DNA of 19,904 bases, taken from contig JAJYAW010000010.1 in assembly GCA_021779335.1 (NCBI GenBank), positions 1-19,904 on the forward strand, written 5' to 3'. This DNA comes from Myxococcales bacterium. GTDB lineage: Bacteria; Myxococcota; Myxococcia; Myxococcales; Anaeromyxobacteraceae. The translations under genes and the position numbers were made by a program. Shown in pieces: positions 1-6,596 of the stretch; positions within the stretch are counted from its first letter, which is position 1, and each line of letters opens with the position of its first letter. The notes under the pieces were generated by a model. The model made no database searches. It had not been told where the DNA came from and saw only the letters and a list, made by a program, of their open reading frames with translations.

Positions 1-217
1 CGGCGGAGCCCTCGACGAGTCCGATGAAGGCGTTGGTGGCGCCGAGCGTCGTCAGGAAGGCGGGGAGGAGCGGGAAGATGGCCTCGCTCGAGACGTCGGT
101 GAAGAGGCTGACCAGCCCGAGGCCGACCACGACCCTGGGGAGCCGCGAGGGCCGCCGCCCCGGCGCCGGCTGGGTCGGCGGCGTGGCCTGGAGGCGGGGC
201 TCGTTGGGAGGCGGCAT
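1..217 (-). CDS. MFS transporter, N-terminal part (runs off window)
   Basis: Reading the minus strand from an ATG at 217 gives 72 codons that stay open to the window edge. After a proline-rich cytoplasmic leader of about 27 residues comes a hydrophobic segment VVVGLGLVSLFTDVSSEAIF followed by PLLPAFLTTLGA and a GLVEG motif. This is the typical first-helix and loop pattern of major facilitator superfamily exporters, where 'SSE-x-x-x-PLLP' is common. A GGGGA stretch lies about 8 nt upstream of the ATG and could serve as ribosome binding site. The substrate cannot be inferred. It lies upstream of, and on the opposite side from, the next transporter gene on the same strand, with a 151-bp gap in which I see no clear signal. 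Confidence 0.75.
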   Translation of the reverse strand, partial: MPPPNEPRLQATPPTQPAPGRRPSRLPRVVVGLGLVSLFTDVSSEAIFPLLPAFLTTLGATNAFIGLVEGSA

Positions 218-368
218 GGGTCATCCCCAGCGCGGACGAGGCCGGGGCGAAAACCGTAGACGTGCGCCGGACCGCGGGCAACTGCGCGTGGCGGCGCACC
301 CGCGCGGGCCGCGCAGCGCGCGTCGTGAGGCGGCTCGAGCGCCAGGGCGCGAGGCGCGAGGTCGGTCC

Positions 369-1223
369 TCAGTGCGCCGCGGCGCCGTCCCGCTCGGTGG
401 CCATGGCCACGCCGCTCGCCAGCACGAGCGCCACGCCGGCCAGCCCGCGCAGGTCGATCCCTTCACCGAAGAGCCGCCAGCCGATCAGGGCCGCGGTGAT
501 CGGCTCCAGGTAGGCGAGGGCTCCGGTCACCGACGAGGGGACCAGGTGGACCCCCTTGAAGAAGACCCAGGTGCCGAGCCCGCCGCAGACGGCCGAGCCC
601 GCCACGGCGTAGAGCGTGCCGGGGCCGGCCGGCGGGATGGCGGCGCCACCGAACAGGAGCAGCAGCACGGCGCCGGAGATGATCGCGTGGAGCGGGACGA
701 GCACGCGCGGCGGGAAGGTGCGGACGGCCACGTGGGCGGTGAGGATGTAGGTGGCGTAGAAGACGGCGCTGGTGGCGCCGATGGCCGCGGTGATGAGGAC
801 GTCGCCGCCGCCCGGCCGCCAGACCAGCAGCCCGAGGCCGAGGAAGGAGGCCGGGGCGGCCAGCCAGGCGCGGCGCGACCTCGGCTCGCCGAGCAAGAGC
901 GGCCCGGCCATGGTCACCAGGACGGGCGCGAGGTAATGGGTCAGCTCCGCCACCGCCACCGGCCCGCGGGCCAGGGCGGTGAAGAGCAGCCCGGTGCTGC
1001 CGGCGTCGGCGAACCCCAGCCCCACCAGCGCCGCCACGGCGCGGCGGTCGCGGAGCGAGATCCCCCGGAGCACCAGCGGCAGCGGGAGCGCCATCACCAC
1101 CATGGTGACGAAGGTCATCTGGACCGGCGGCAGCCCGGACGGCCGGACCACCGCCGCCCAGCCGCCCCAGAGGATGGCGCCGAGCGACACCAGGCCTACG
1201 CCGAGGAGCCGGTTCCCGCGCAT
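369..1223 (-). CDS. EamA/DMT-family transporter
   Basis: A 284-residue polytopic membrane protein with about ten predicted hydrophobic helices arranged as two EamA-type repeats (roughly residues 8-135 and 146-275). The first repeat shows LGAILWGGWAAVV near the N terminus and AELTHYLAPVLVTMAGPLLLGE at its end. The second ends with TGALAYLEPITAALIGWRLFGE. The pairs 'Y-L-x-P-(V/I)-x-x-x-x-x-G-x-x-L(F)-(G)E' are the hallmark of drug/metabolite transporters of this family. Length matches the family norm of about 280-300. The substrate is not predictable. The ATG at 1223 gives a helix starting at once, as usual. It is chromosomal flank, outside the integrated element. Confidence 0.9.
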   Translation of the reverse strand: MRGNRLLGVGLVSLGAILWGGWAAVVRPSGLPPVQMTFVTMVVMALPLPLVLRGISLRDRRAVAALVGLGFADAGSTGLLFTALARGPVAVAELTHYLAPVLVTMAGPLLLGEPRSRRAWLAAPASFLGLGLLVWRPGGGDVLITAAIGATSAVFYATYILTAHVAVRTFPPRVLVPLHAIISGAVLLLLFGGAAIPPAGPGTLYAVAGSAVCGGLGTWVFFKGVHLVPSSVTGALAYLEPITAALIGWRLFGEGIDLRGLAGVALVLASGVAMATERDGAAAH

Positions 1224-1550
1224 TGGCGCAGCACCATGTCACCGACGGCGTCGGGCGTCGACCCTGGTCGCACCGGGTGGGGCGGGCGCTCGCTCCCTCG
1301 CGGCGCGGCCCCTGGTCCGTGGATCGTCCGGTCGAGCAGCCGGCTGGATGTCGCCGATTGATCCTGACAGGTCGCCTCTTGACAGGGTTCACGGGCAACC
1401 GGGCGCTCGAGAGGTGGAGCACGCCAGGAGCGCGATCCAGGGCTCACGGGTCCGCCGCGGAGGCCTCTGGCGCCAGGCTGGGGGCCGAGGCCGCGACCGC
1501 GTTCCTCTCCCCGAATGCGCTCCACGCGCTAGGCGAGGCCCGGGATTCGC
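1224..1550. other. Intergenic region between divergent transporter and HNH genes
   Basis: This 327-bp gap separates a minus-strand transporter start from a plus-strand endonuclease start, so it must hold both promoters. A TTGACA at 1379-1384 (plus) matches the -35 consensus, but at the expected spacing only GC-rich sequence is found (GGCGCT at 1402-1407), so I do not call a promoter. I see no tRNA, convincing hairpin terminator or small gene. Confidence 0.4.
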
Positions 1551-2789
1551 ATGAGACGACCCGACATGACCTCCGACGCCCGCCGCGATGCCACCCACCT
1601 GGCCGAGTTGCTCCGCACCGAGCACGTGGCCATGGTCGACTTCCTCCTCGCCCTCGCCGACTTCGACCGCCGCCGCGGCTGGGCTGCGCTGGGGCATGCC
1701 AGCCTGTGGTCCTTCCTTCACCATGACCTGGGGCTCTCGGCCGGAGCCGCTTTCCAGCGGAAGGTGGCGGCGGCCTTGCTCCGGCGCGTCCCGGCGATGG
1801 AGGCGCCGCTCCGGGACGGGCGGCTCTGCCTCTCCAGCGTGGCCGAGCTGGCCAAGGTGCTCACGCCGGGGAACCAGGCCGAGGTGCTGCCGCGCTTCTT
1901 CGGGAAGTCGACGCGCGAGGCGAGGGACGTGGTGGCCGCCATCGCGCCGCGTGAGGTCGTTCCGGCTCGGGTGGTGGTGACTGCGTTGGCCTCGGTGGCG
2001 AGCGGGAGAGCCTCGTTTCTGACGTCAGAAACCGGCGCGACCCATCCCGGCCGGGATCCCAGGCTCGGCGCGCCCCCGGCTCCGAAACCGGAAGCGAGCC
2101 CCGATCCGACCTCGAGCCCGACCCCGAGCCCGACCCCGAGCCCGAGCCCGAGCCCGACCCCGCCCCCGGCACTGCCCTCGAGTTCGGCGACGGCCCCTGT
2201 ACAGGTCCCGGCCGAGGCCCTGGTGCAGCTCTCGACTCCGGCCCAAACGGAGCCCGAAGCTCGGAGCTCGGACTCGACAGCGAGGGCGCCGGCGCCCTCG
2301 ACGCGCACCGCCGTGGAGCCCCTCACCGCCGACCTCCGCCGCCTCCACGTCACGGTCTCCCGGCGGTTCCTCCGGAAGCTAGAGGCGGCTCGCAGTATCC
2401 GATCACACGCCAACCCTTCTGGCAGCATCGAAGCCCTGCTCGAGGAAGGGCTCGACCTTCTCCTGGCCCGGGAGACCAAGCGGCTGGCGGCGGCGTCCGC
2501 GAGGCCGATGGCCGCGCCGCGGCTGGCGGCGCCCGAACGCGTCCCTGCCGGAGTGCGCCGATCGGTCTGGGCGCGGGACGGGGGGCGCTGCCAGTGGCCG
2601 CTCGAGCAGGGCGGGGTGTGCGGCTCGACGTGGCAGGTGGAGCTCGATCACGTCCTGCCTCGGGCGCGGGGCGGGCCGTCGACGGCGGAGAACCTTCGCC
2701 TGCTGTGCCGCGCCCACAACGCCGAGGCGGCGCGCCGGGTCTACGGAGAGGCGTGGATGGCTCGGGCCCGGACCCACGAAGGCGCGTGA
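1551..2789 (+). CDS. HNH endonuclease domain protein
   Basis: A 412-residue protein in three parts. Residues 1-150 form a helical domain beginning HLAELLRTEHVAMVDFLLALADFD. Residues about 180-250 are a low-complexity proline/serine/threonine linker. The C terminus carries an HNH nuclease fold: VWARDGGRCQWP, then D366-H367 (ELDHVLPRARGG), N381 (AENLRLLC) and H389. The Cys residues around CQWP, GVCG and LLCRAH look like zinc ligands of the ββα-metal variety. The family is frequent in multiple copies in myxobacterial and actinobacterial genomes, and its biological role is not established. The start is uncertain: ATG 1551 or ATG 1566 are both possible, neither with a strong ribosome binding site. 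It is the last chromosomal gene before the left junction of the element. Confidence 0.85.
   Translation: MRRPDMTSDARRDATHLAELLRTEHVAMVDFLLALADFDRRRGWAALGHASLWSFLHHDLGLSAGAAFQRKVAAALLRRVPAMEAPLRDGRLCLSSVAELAKVLTPGNQAEVLPRFFGKSTREARDVVAAIAPREVVPARVVVTALASVASGRASFLTSETGATHPGRDPRLGAPPAPKPEASPDPTSSPTPSPTPSPSPSPTPPPALPSSSATAPVQVPAEALVQLSTPAQTEPEARSSDSTARAPAPSTRTAVEPLTADLRRLHVTVSRRFLRKLEAARSIRSHANPSGSIEALLEEGLDLLLARETKRLAAASARPMAAPRLAAPERVPAGVRRSVWARDGGRCQWPLEQGGVCGSTWQVELDHVLPRARGGPSTAENLRLLCRAHNAEAARRVYGEAWMARARTHEGA
2103..2166 (+). repeat. Low-complexity CCCGAG/CCCGAC repeat in HNH linker
   Basis: An imperfect tandem 6-bp repeat of cccgag/cccgac units encodes the alternating Pro-Ser/Pro-Thr linker of the HNH protein. 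It is coding, in frame and of the kind that varies in copy number by slippage. It is not a CRISPR: there are no spacers. Confidence 0.8.
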
Positions 2790-2804
2790 GCCGCTCGAAA
2801 AGAA

Positions 2805-2836
2805 GACGGGCCCCCCGATTCCTCGGAAGGCCCGTC
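2805..2836 (-). terminator. Likely original terminator of the tRNA-Asn gene, now displaced
   Basis: GACGGGCC (2805-2812) and GGCCCGTC (2829-2836) can pair as an 8-bp GC stem with a 16-nt loop. Read on the minus strand, the hairpin is followed by TTCTTTTC, the U-rich tract of an intrinsic terminator. Its right arm overlaps the left repeat (2832-2852). In the uninterrupted chromosome, joining the flanks places this hairpin just past the 3' end of tRNA-Asn, so it is best read as that gene's terminator, now 13.4 kb away because of the insertion. Confidence 0.6.
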
Positions 2837-2852
2837 CAGTGTGGCTCCCCAG
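2832..2852. repeat. attL: left 21-bp direct repeat of the integrated element
   Basis: The 21 bp beginning CCGTCCAGTG and ending GCTCCCCAG are identical to 16205-16225. The last 11 bp (2842-2852) duplicate the 3' end of tRNA-Asn including its CCA. Flanking bases differ on both sides (C versus G before, C versus G after), which fixes the repeat length. GTCCAG (2834-2839) and CTGGAC (2854-2859) form an inverted repeat across the junction on the element side. Confidence 0.9.
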
Positions 2853-3237
2853 CCTGGACAGGTCACGAACTGACCGGCTCCTCCCCATGCGGGTGGTGGT
2901 GCCGTGGGACCGGGTCGCGCTCGGCCTGGAGCTGCCGGTCCTGCCGGGGAGGCCGCTGCCGAACCCCGTGGTGCGCGCCAGGGAGCTCCAGGCGGCCCTG
3001 GCGCAGCACGGGACGGCCGCCGAGGTGGCCAGGGCCTACGGCGTCACCAGGGCCAGCGTGTGCCAGTACTTGACGCTCCTGCGGCGGCTGCCGGCGGAGC
3101 TGCTGGCGGAGGTGGAGGTCGAGAAGGACCCGGTGAAGCTGAGTAAGCTCACCCTGCGGAGGCTCCTCAAGGCGTCGAGGGCGAAGGGGGAGGGCTGGCC
3201 TCGACAGCCGGCTGGGCGGACTTCCACCAGACGATGA
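2839..3237 (+). pseudogene. Displaced C-terminal (HTH) part of the serine recombinase gene
   Basis: An open frame of 132 codons that starts inside attL. The codons CGT-CCA-GTG-TGG-CTC-CCC across the repeat are in the same frame as the same codons in the recombinase at the right end. Circularising the element would therefore fuse recombinase codons 1-570 to this segment (residues 571-698 of the fusion). The fragment contains a helix-turn-helix around TAAEVARAYGVTRASVCQYLTLLRRL, resembling the ParB-like HTH found at or next to the C terminus of many large serine recombinases. In the integrated state there is no ribosome binding site before GTG 2839 or ATG 2887, so independent translation is doubtful. 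It is not a decayed gene but one partitioned by integration. Its last 71 bp overlap the convergent membrane-protein gene. Confidence 0.85.
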
Positions 3238-3583
3238 GCCCCGTGGCCGCGCCGACTAGCATCCCGATCAGGCCCAACACACTCGTGTGCTCCTCCGCCG
3301 ACGGTCCGCCGGCTACGAGGCCCATGGCAACCCCGGCTGAAAGGCCGAGGAAGGCGGCCAGGTAGCTCGCCCCTGGGCTTCGGGGGTCGAGCCCCCTCCA
3401 GAAGGCGAGCTCCATCAGCCCGGTGAAGATCACGCTCGGCACGATGGCCGCGACGTAGGCCACCAGCAGGATCACCGGGATCAGGACAACGGTGCCCGTG
3501 ATGATCGCCATGAAGAGGAACGGCGACGACCCGAGGAGCGGGGGCGCGAAGAGCTCGATGAAGACCCGCGTGGTGCGTGTCAT
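3167..3583 (-). CDS. Small integral membrane protein, unknown function
   Basis: A 138-residue protein starting at ATG 3583 with an excellent ribosome binding site (AAGGGAGG about 10 nt upstream). About four hydrophobic stretches are visible: FLFMAIITGTVVLIPVILLV, VAAIVPSVIFTGLMELAF, YLAAFLGLSAGVAMGLVAGG and VLGLIGMLVGAATGLIVWW. They are followed by a short proline/serine tail. I do not recognise a family. It is the last gene of the minus-strand cargo block, 23 bp after the SDR gene, and is probably co-transcribed with it. Its 3' end overlaps the displaced recombinase C-terminal segment by 71 bp on the opposite strand. Confidence 0.75.
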   Translation of the reverse strand: MTRTTRVFIELFAPPLLGSSPFLFMAIITGTVVLIPVILLVAYVAAIVPSVIFTGLMELAFWRGLDPRSPGASYLAAFLGLSAGVAMGLVAGGPSAEEHTSVLGLIGMLVGAATGLIVWWKSAQPAVEASPPPSPSTP

Positions 3584-3606
3584 AGGCCGGAACCTCCCTT
3601 GCAGCG

Positions 3607-4539
3607 TCAGGCGTGGACTGCCTGGGACGGCTTGAAGTGGCGGTCCAGCTCGGAGGCCCACGCCACCCCGAGGCTGGCAGCGTTCTGGTTGAGCCACTCG
3701 GAGAACCGCGTGGTGCCGGTGGCCGGGCCGCTCGACACCAACAGGTTCGAGGTGAGGCCCACCACCTCGTCGGAGGTCAGGACGATGTCGCCGACCACAG
3801 CCTGGAGGAGGCGGGAGGCCAGGAGCAGGAACCAGGGTGGCACCGTGGTTACCCACGCCCTGGACGCGACGGCCCGGCGCACGAGGTGGACCAGCTCGTC
3901 GAAGCCGAGCGCCTCCGGCCCGACGGCGTCCATGGTGACGTTGGTCCTGCTCGCGCCCTGCTCCGCCGAGAGGCGCGCCATGTCCTCGACGTGGATCGGC
4001 TGGAGGCCGTAGCGCCCAGGGGCGATCCCGAAGACCGGCAGCCGGCGCAGCAGCCAGGCGATGTTGTTGATGAGGACGTCTCGCCCGCCGAAGAAGACGG
4101 CCGGGCGCAGGATGGCGTGGGACATTCCGCTCGCCGCGAGCGCCTGCTCCACCTCGGCCTTGCCCTTGAAGTACGGCAACACGGAGTCGAGCGACGGGTT
4201 GGTGATGGAGACGTGGACCACCCGCTCGACGCCCGCCTCGGCGGCCGCCTGGAAGAGCCGCCGGCTGTGCTCCACGGCGCGGGCGTGGGTGGTCGCCCCG
4301 TGGGCGAAGCGGACCCAGTAGGTGTTGTAGAGGACCTTCACGTCTGCAAGCGCCGCTCGCATGCGCGCCGGGTCCTCGAACTGGAACCGCCTCACCTCGA
4401 CGCGACCGCCGAACGGGTCGGGTCGGTCAGGGTGGCCGGTGAGGGAGCAGACCCTCGCGCCGCGCTCCAGCAGGAGCTTGGAGAGGTGGAGGCCGCTGTA
4501 CCCGAACGCCCCGGTGACCGCATGGATCTCACGACTCAT
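3607..4539 (-). CDS. NAD(P)-binding SDR/NmrA-like protein
   Basis: A 310-residue Rossmann-fold protein. The N terminus has the nucleotide-binding motif TGAFGYSG (about residues 9-16), followed by a basic/acidic second strand. GVERVVHVSITNP and YFKGKAEVEQALAASGMSHAILRPAVFFG follow the pattern of extended/atypical short-chain dehydrogenases (NDUFA9/YwnB/NmrA-like), with the Y-F-x-x-K segment at the usual catalytic position. The C-terminal part (about 215-290) is hydrophobic (PPWFLLLASRLLQAVVGDIVL). It may act as an NAD(P)H-dependent epimerase/reductase or a redox sensor; the substrate is unknown. The ATG is preceded by a strong AGGAGG. The promoter region holds a TTCAGAA-N6-GAACGAT motif shared with the neighbouring regulator gene, so it is likely controlled by that regulator. 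Confidence 0.85.
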   Translation of the reverse strand: MSREIHAVTGAFGYSGLHLSKLLLERGARVCSLTGHPDRPDPFGGRVEVRRFQFEDPARMRAALADVKVLYNTYWVRFAHGATTHARAVEHSRRLFQAAAEAGVERVVHVSITNPSLDSVLPYFKGKAEVEQALAASGMSHAILRPAVFFGGRDVLINNIAWLLRRLPVFGIAPGRYGLQPIHVEDMARLSAEQGASRTNVTMDAVGPEALGFDELVHLVRRAVASRAWVTTVPPWFLLLASRLLQAVVGDIVLTSDEVVGLTSNLLVSSGPATGTTRFSEWLNQNAASLGVAWASELDRHFKPSQAVHA

Positions 4540-4560
4540 GATGTCCTCCTGTGCTTATGA

Positions 4561-4580
4561 TTCAGAACCTTCCGAACGAT
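4561..4580. promoter_or_regulatory. Candidate GbsR-type operator upstream of SDR gene
   Basis: TTCAGAA, six bases, GAACGAT at 4561-4580, 22-41 bp upstream of the SDR start codon. The same 7-6-7 arrangement with identical flanking heptamers occurs at 5150-5169, before the regulator gene. Only the six central bases differ. Such sharing between a regulator promoter and its neighbour's promoter is the usual sign of a common operator. Binding is inferred. Confidence 0.6.
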
Positions 4581-4618
4581 CAGCGCGCACGCGCCCCTTC
4601 GTCTGCCACTCCCAGCGT

Positions 4619-5143
4619 CTACTTCTTCGGCCTCTTTGGGCTGAAGGGCAGGTCCGCCATGAACGACAACGCCGCCTTGGACGAGGCCGGGTCCTTCAGG
4701 AAGCGGTTGGCCAAACTCTCGACGGTGGCGAGCAGGTCGGACATCTGCTTGAGCCGTCCGAGCACCTCGCCCTTGGCGCTCGGCTGCTCAAGGAGCTGGT
4801 GGATGGCGTCCAGGGCCGGGTCGAACTCACGGCGCTTCCGCTCCTTCATGATGCGGAAGAACATCGTCCAGACGTCCGGCTCGGTGACGTAGAAGTCACG
4901 CCGGTCGCCGGGGACCTCGACCTGACGCACCACGCCGAAAGTGCGGAGCTCGCGCAGTGACATGGAGGCGTTGCCCTTGGACATCTGGAGCCGCTCGGAG
5001 ATCTCTTCCAGGCTCAGGTGCCCCTCGGTGGCCATCAGGAGCGCGTGGACCCGGGCCACGGAGCGATTGATGCCCCAGAGGGCCCCCATCGCGCCCCAGG
5101 CTTCGACGAACTGCTGGACGGTATCGTTCGAGGTCGGCTCCAT
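4619..5143 (-). CDS. GbsR/MarR-family transcriptional regulator
   Basis: A 174-residue protein with the organisation of GbsR-like winged-helix regulators. The N-terminal helix QQFVEAWGAMGALWGINRSVARVHALLMATEG is followed by the HTH SLEEISERLQMSKGNASMSLRELRTFGVVRQVEVPGDR and the wing RDFYVTEPDVWTMF. A C-terminal helical dimerisation region ends in a basic SPKRPKK tail. Members of this family commonly repress osmolyte-uptake or redox genes; the effector here is unknown. It lies upstream of the SDR and membrane-protein genes on the same strand. A promoter with 17-bp spacing sits immediately upstream, and an inverted repeat covers its -10 box, so autorepression is likely. No Shine-Dalgarno is visible before the ATG. 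Confidence 0.88.
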   Translation of the reverse strand: MEPTSNDTVQQFVEAWGAMGALWGINRSVARVHALLMATEGHLSLEEISERLQMSKGNASMSLRELRTFGVVRQVEVPGDRRDFYVTEPDVWTMFFRIMKERKRREFDPALDAIHQLLEQPSAKGEVLGRLKQMSDLLATVESLANRFLKDPASSKAALSFMADLPFSPKRPKK

Positions 5144-5149
5144 CGTGTG

Positions 5150-5181
5150 TTCAGAATAGTCTGAACGATGGAGTCGGTCAA
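5150..5181 (-). promoter_or_regulatory. Promoter and overlapping operator of the GbsR-type regulator gene
   Basis: On the minus strand TTGACC (plus 5176-5181) and TATTCT (plus 5153-5158) are separated by exactly 17 bp, a good sigma-70 promoter. The -10 box is embedded in a palindrome TTCAGA-ATAG-TCTGAA (5150-5165), which is part of the 20-bp motif also found at 4561-4580. The predicted transcription start is about 5146, only 3-4 nt before the ATG at 5143, implying a leaderless or nearly leaderless message. Confidence 0.65.
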
Positions 5182-5344
5182 CTGGGGCGTGCCGGCGAGC
5201 AAGTTCTTGTAGTTCCAGGGGATAAGGTCCTGACAGGGACTTCCTGCCATCGCGAGCCGCCCTGGCCCGCGATCCACCACCAACATCACGGCGTTCACCA
5301 CCCGGCCCTGGCCGGCGCGGGAGACGTCCGTCCCGAGGTTCCAC

Positions 5345-6322
5345 ATGGCTCACGACATCAACAAGATGATCTACGTCGGCGAGATGCCCTGGCACGGGCT
5401 CGGCGTGCGGCTCCCCGCCCGCGCCAGCTACGAGGAGATCGTCCAGGCCGCCGGCTTCTACGAGGCGGTCGAGAAGGACGTCTACGTCCCGCCCTTCCGC
5501 GCCCCCATCCCCGACAAGAAGGCGCTGGTCCGGGGCGACAGCGGCGAGTACCTGGCCGTGGTCGGCAAGGGCTACGAGGTGGTCCAGTTCTCCGAGGTGG
5601 CCCGCACCCTGGTCGAGGCGGCCGGCGACGTGAAGGCGGTCTTCACCACCGCCGGCACGCTCGGCCCGGTCGGCATCAAGGGCTGGCTGCTCGGCGAGCT
5701 CCCCGACCCCATCAAAGTGAAGGGCGACCCGTCGCCCATCAGGAAGTACGTCCTCGGCACCACCGGCCATGACGGCGTCACCGCCGTGGTCATCAAGAAC
5801 GTGGCCACCCGGGTGGTCTGCGCCAACACCTTGGGCGTCGCCCTGGGCGAGCGCGGCGGGGCCACCTGGCGCATCCAGCACACCGCCAACGCCAAGCAGC
5901 GGCTCGACGAGGCCGGCCGGGCCTTCCGCCGCCTGGCCGAGTCCTACGTCCGGTTCGGTGAGCTGGCCAACGTCCTGGCCACCACGCCGTTCACCGACCA
6001 GCAGCTCCTGGCCACCATCGACCGGGTGCTCCCCGTGCCCAAGGATGACCGGGACCACGGCCGCCTGGAGGCCGAGCGCGGCAAGGTGGTCCAGCTCTTC
6101 GAGACCGCCATCGGCATCGAGCGGGTGCGCGGCACGGCCTGGGCCGCCTTCCAGGGCTGGACCGAGTACGCCGACCACCACCGCCTGGTGCGCGACACCG
6201 GCCGGGAGGACCCGCGCCGCGCCCGGCTGGCCTCCATCTGGATGGGCCGGGCGGCGGGGCTCAAGCAGGCCGCCCTGTCGGCCATCACCGAGGAGGCCGG
6301 CATCCAGATGCTGGCCGCGTAG
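5345..6322 (+). CDS. DUF932 (phage/plasmid-like) protein
   Basis: A 325-residue protein that begins MPWHGLGVRL after a short lead and contains GKGYEVVQFSEVARTL, VVIKNVATRVVCANTLGVAL and a C-terminal helical part with FQGWTEYADHH. This pattern is that of the DUF932/TIGR03299 family found on phages, plasmids and integrative elements. The biochemical function is not established; family members often lie near recombination or replication genes, as here. A GAGG about 8 nt before the ATG is the likely ribosome binding site. It is divergent from the regulator gene, with about 200 bp between that holds both promoters. No obvious missing part compared with the family length. Confidence 0.85.
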   Translation: MAHDINKMIYVGEMPWHGLGVRLPARASYEEIVQAAGFYEAVEKDVYVPPFRAPIPDKKALVRGDSGEYLAVVGKGYEVVQFSEVARTLVEAAGDVKAVFTTAGTLGPVGIKGWLLGELPDPIKVKGDPSPIRKYVLGTTGHDGVTAVVIKNVATRVVCANTLGVALGERGGATWRIQHTANAKQRLDEAGRAFRRLAESYVRFGELANVLATTPFTDQQLLATIDRVLPVPKDDRDHGRLEAERGKVVQLFETAIGIERVRGTAWAAFQGWTEYADHHRLVRDTGREDPRRARLASIWMGRAAGLKQAALSAITEEAGIQMLAA

Positions 6323-6333
6323 ACGCGACGCAT

Positions 6334-6410
6334 GCGACGCCAGCGTCGCCTGCCTGCAAGTGTTGTCGGCTACCGCAGCTCCTCCGCCTCCACCTTCGGC
6401 GGGCCCGCCG
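6334..6410. repeat. Inverted repeats between DUF932 and the 39-aa gene
   Basis: Two perfect inverted repeats lie in this short gap. GCGACGC-CA-GCGTCGC at 6334-6349 has a further direct GCGACGC copy at 6325-6331, and the 14-bp palindrome CGGCGGGCCCGCCG is at 6397-6410. The second ends just before the ribosome binding site of the following small gene and could act as a processing or attenuation structure. Neither has a T-tract, so neither is a classical terminator. Confidence 0.4.
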
Positions 6411-6424
6411 GAACGGAGGAGCTC

Positions 6425-6544
6425 GTGCTCCCAGTCGCGCTGCTGTTGAACAAGACCCTGCTCAAGAAGGTCGTGGTCGCCGTGCTCATCGCGGCGGCCG
6501 AGGTCGTCCTGTCGGGGCCGGCGAAGGGCAAGGTGAAGCGGTAG
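6425..6544 (+). CDS. 39-residue hydrophobic small protein
   Basis: A short frame starting at GTG 6425 with a strong GGAGGA ribosome binding site 4 nt upstream. The product has a hydrophobic start (LPVALLLNKTLLKKVVVAVLIAAAEVVL) and a basic C terminus ending AKGKVKR, so a single membrane helix is plausible. It follows the DUF932 gene by 102 bp on the same strand and is probably in the same transcript. Upstream in-frame ATG 6332 exists but lacks a ribosome binding site and adds an implausible leader. No family recognised. Confidence 0.5.
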   Translation: MLPVALLLNKTLLKKVVVAVLIAAAEVVLSGPAKGKVKR

Positions 6545-6596
6545 CCGTGGGGCCCCTGGCCGGTGCTGGCGGGGGCCTCGTTTCAAGTAGCTGGTG

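Noticed and set aside
24..1361. Long plus-strand open frame antisense to the EamA/DMT transporter
   Set aside because: Its translation is rich in Arg, Gly, Ala, Gln and Pro with no domain, and it is explained by high GC content opposite a real gene with clear family motifs.
1379..1407. Possible promoter starting with TTGACA
   Set aside because: No acceptable -10 box at 16-18 bp; the expected position is all GC.
2103..2166. Possible CRISPR-like tandem repeat
   Set aside because: It is a 6-bp coding microsatellite within the HNH protein linker, without spacers.
2839..3237. Independent 132-residue HTH regulator gene at the left end
   Set aside because: It lacks a ribosome binding site and its start lies in the attachment repeat in frame with the recombinase, so a displaced recombinase C terminus explains it better.
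5144..6586. N-terminal extension of the GbsR-type regulator frame on the minus strand
   Set aside because: The extension lies antisense to DUF932 and is low-complexity. ATG 5143 begins the conserved helix and sits just after a good promoter.
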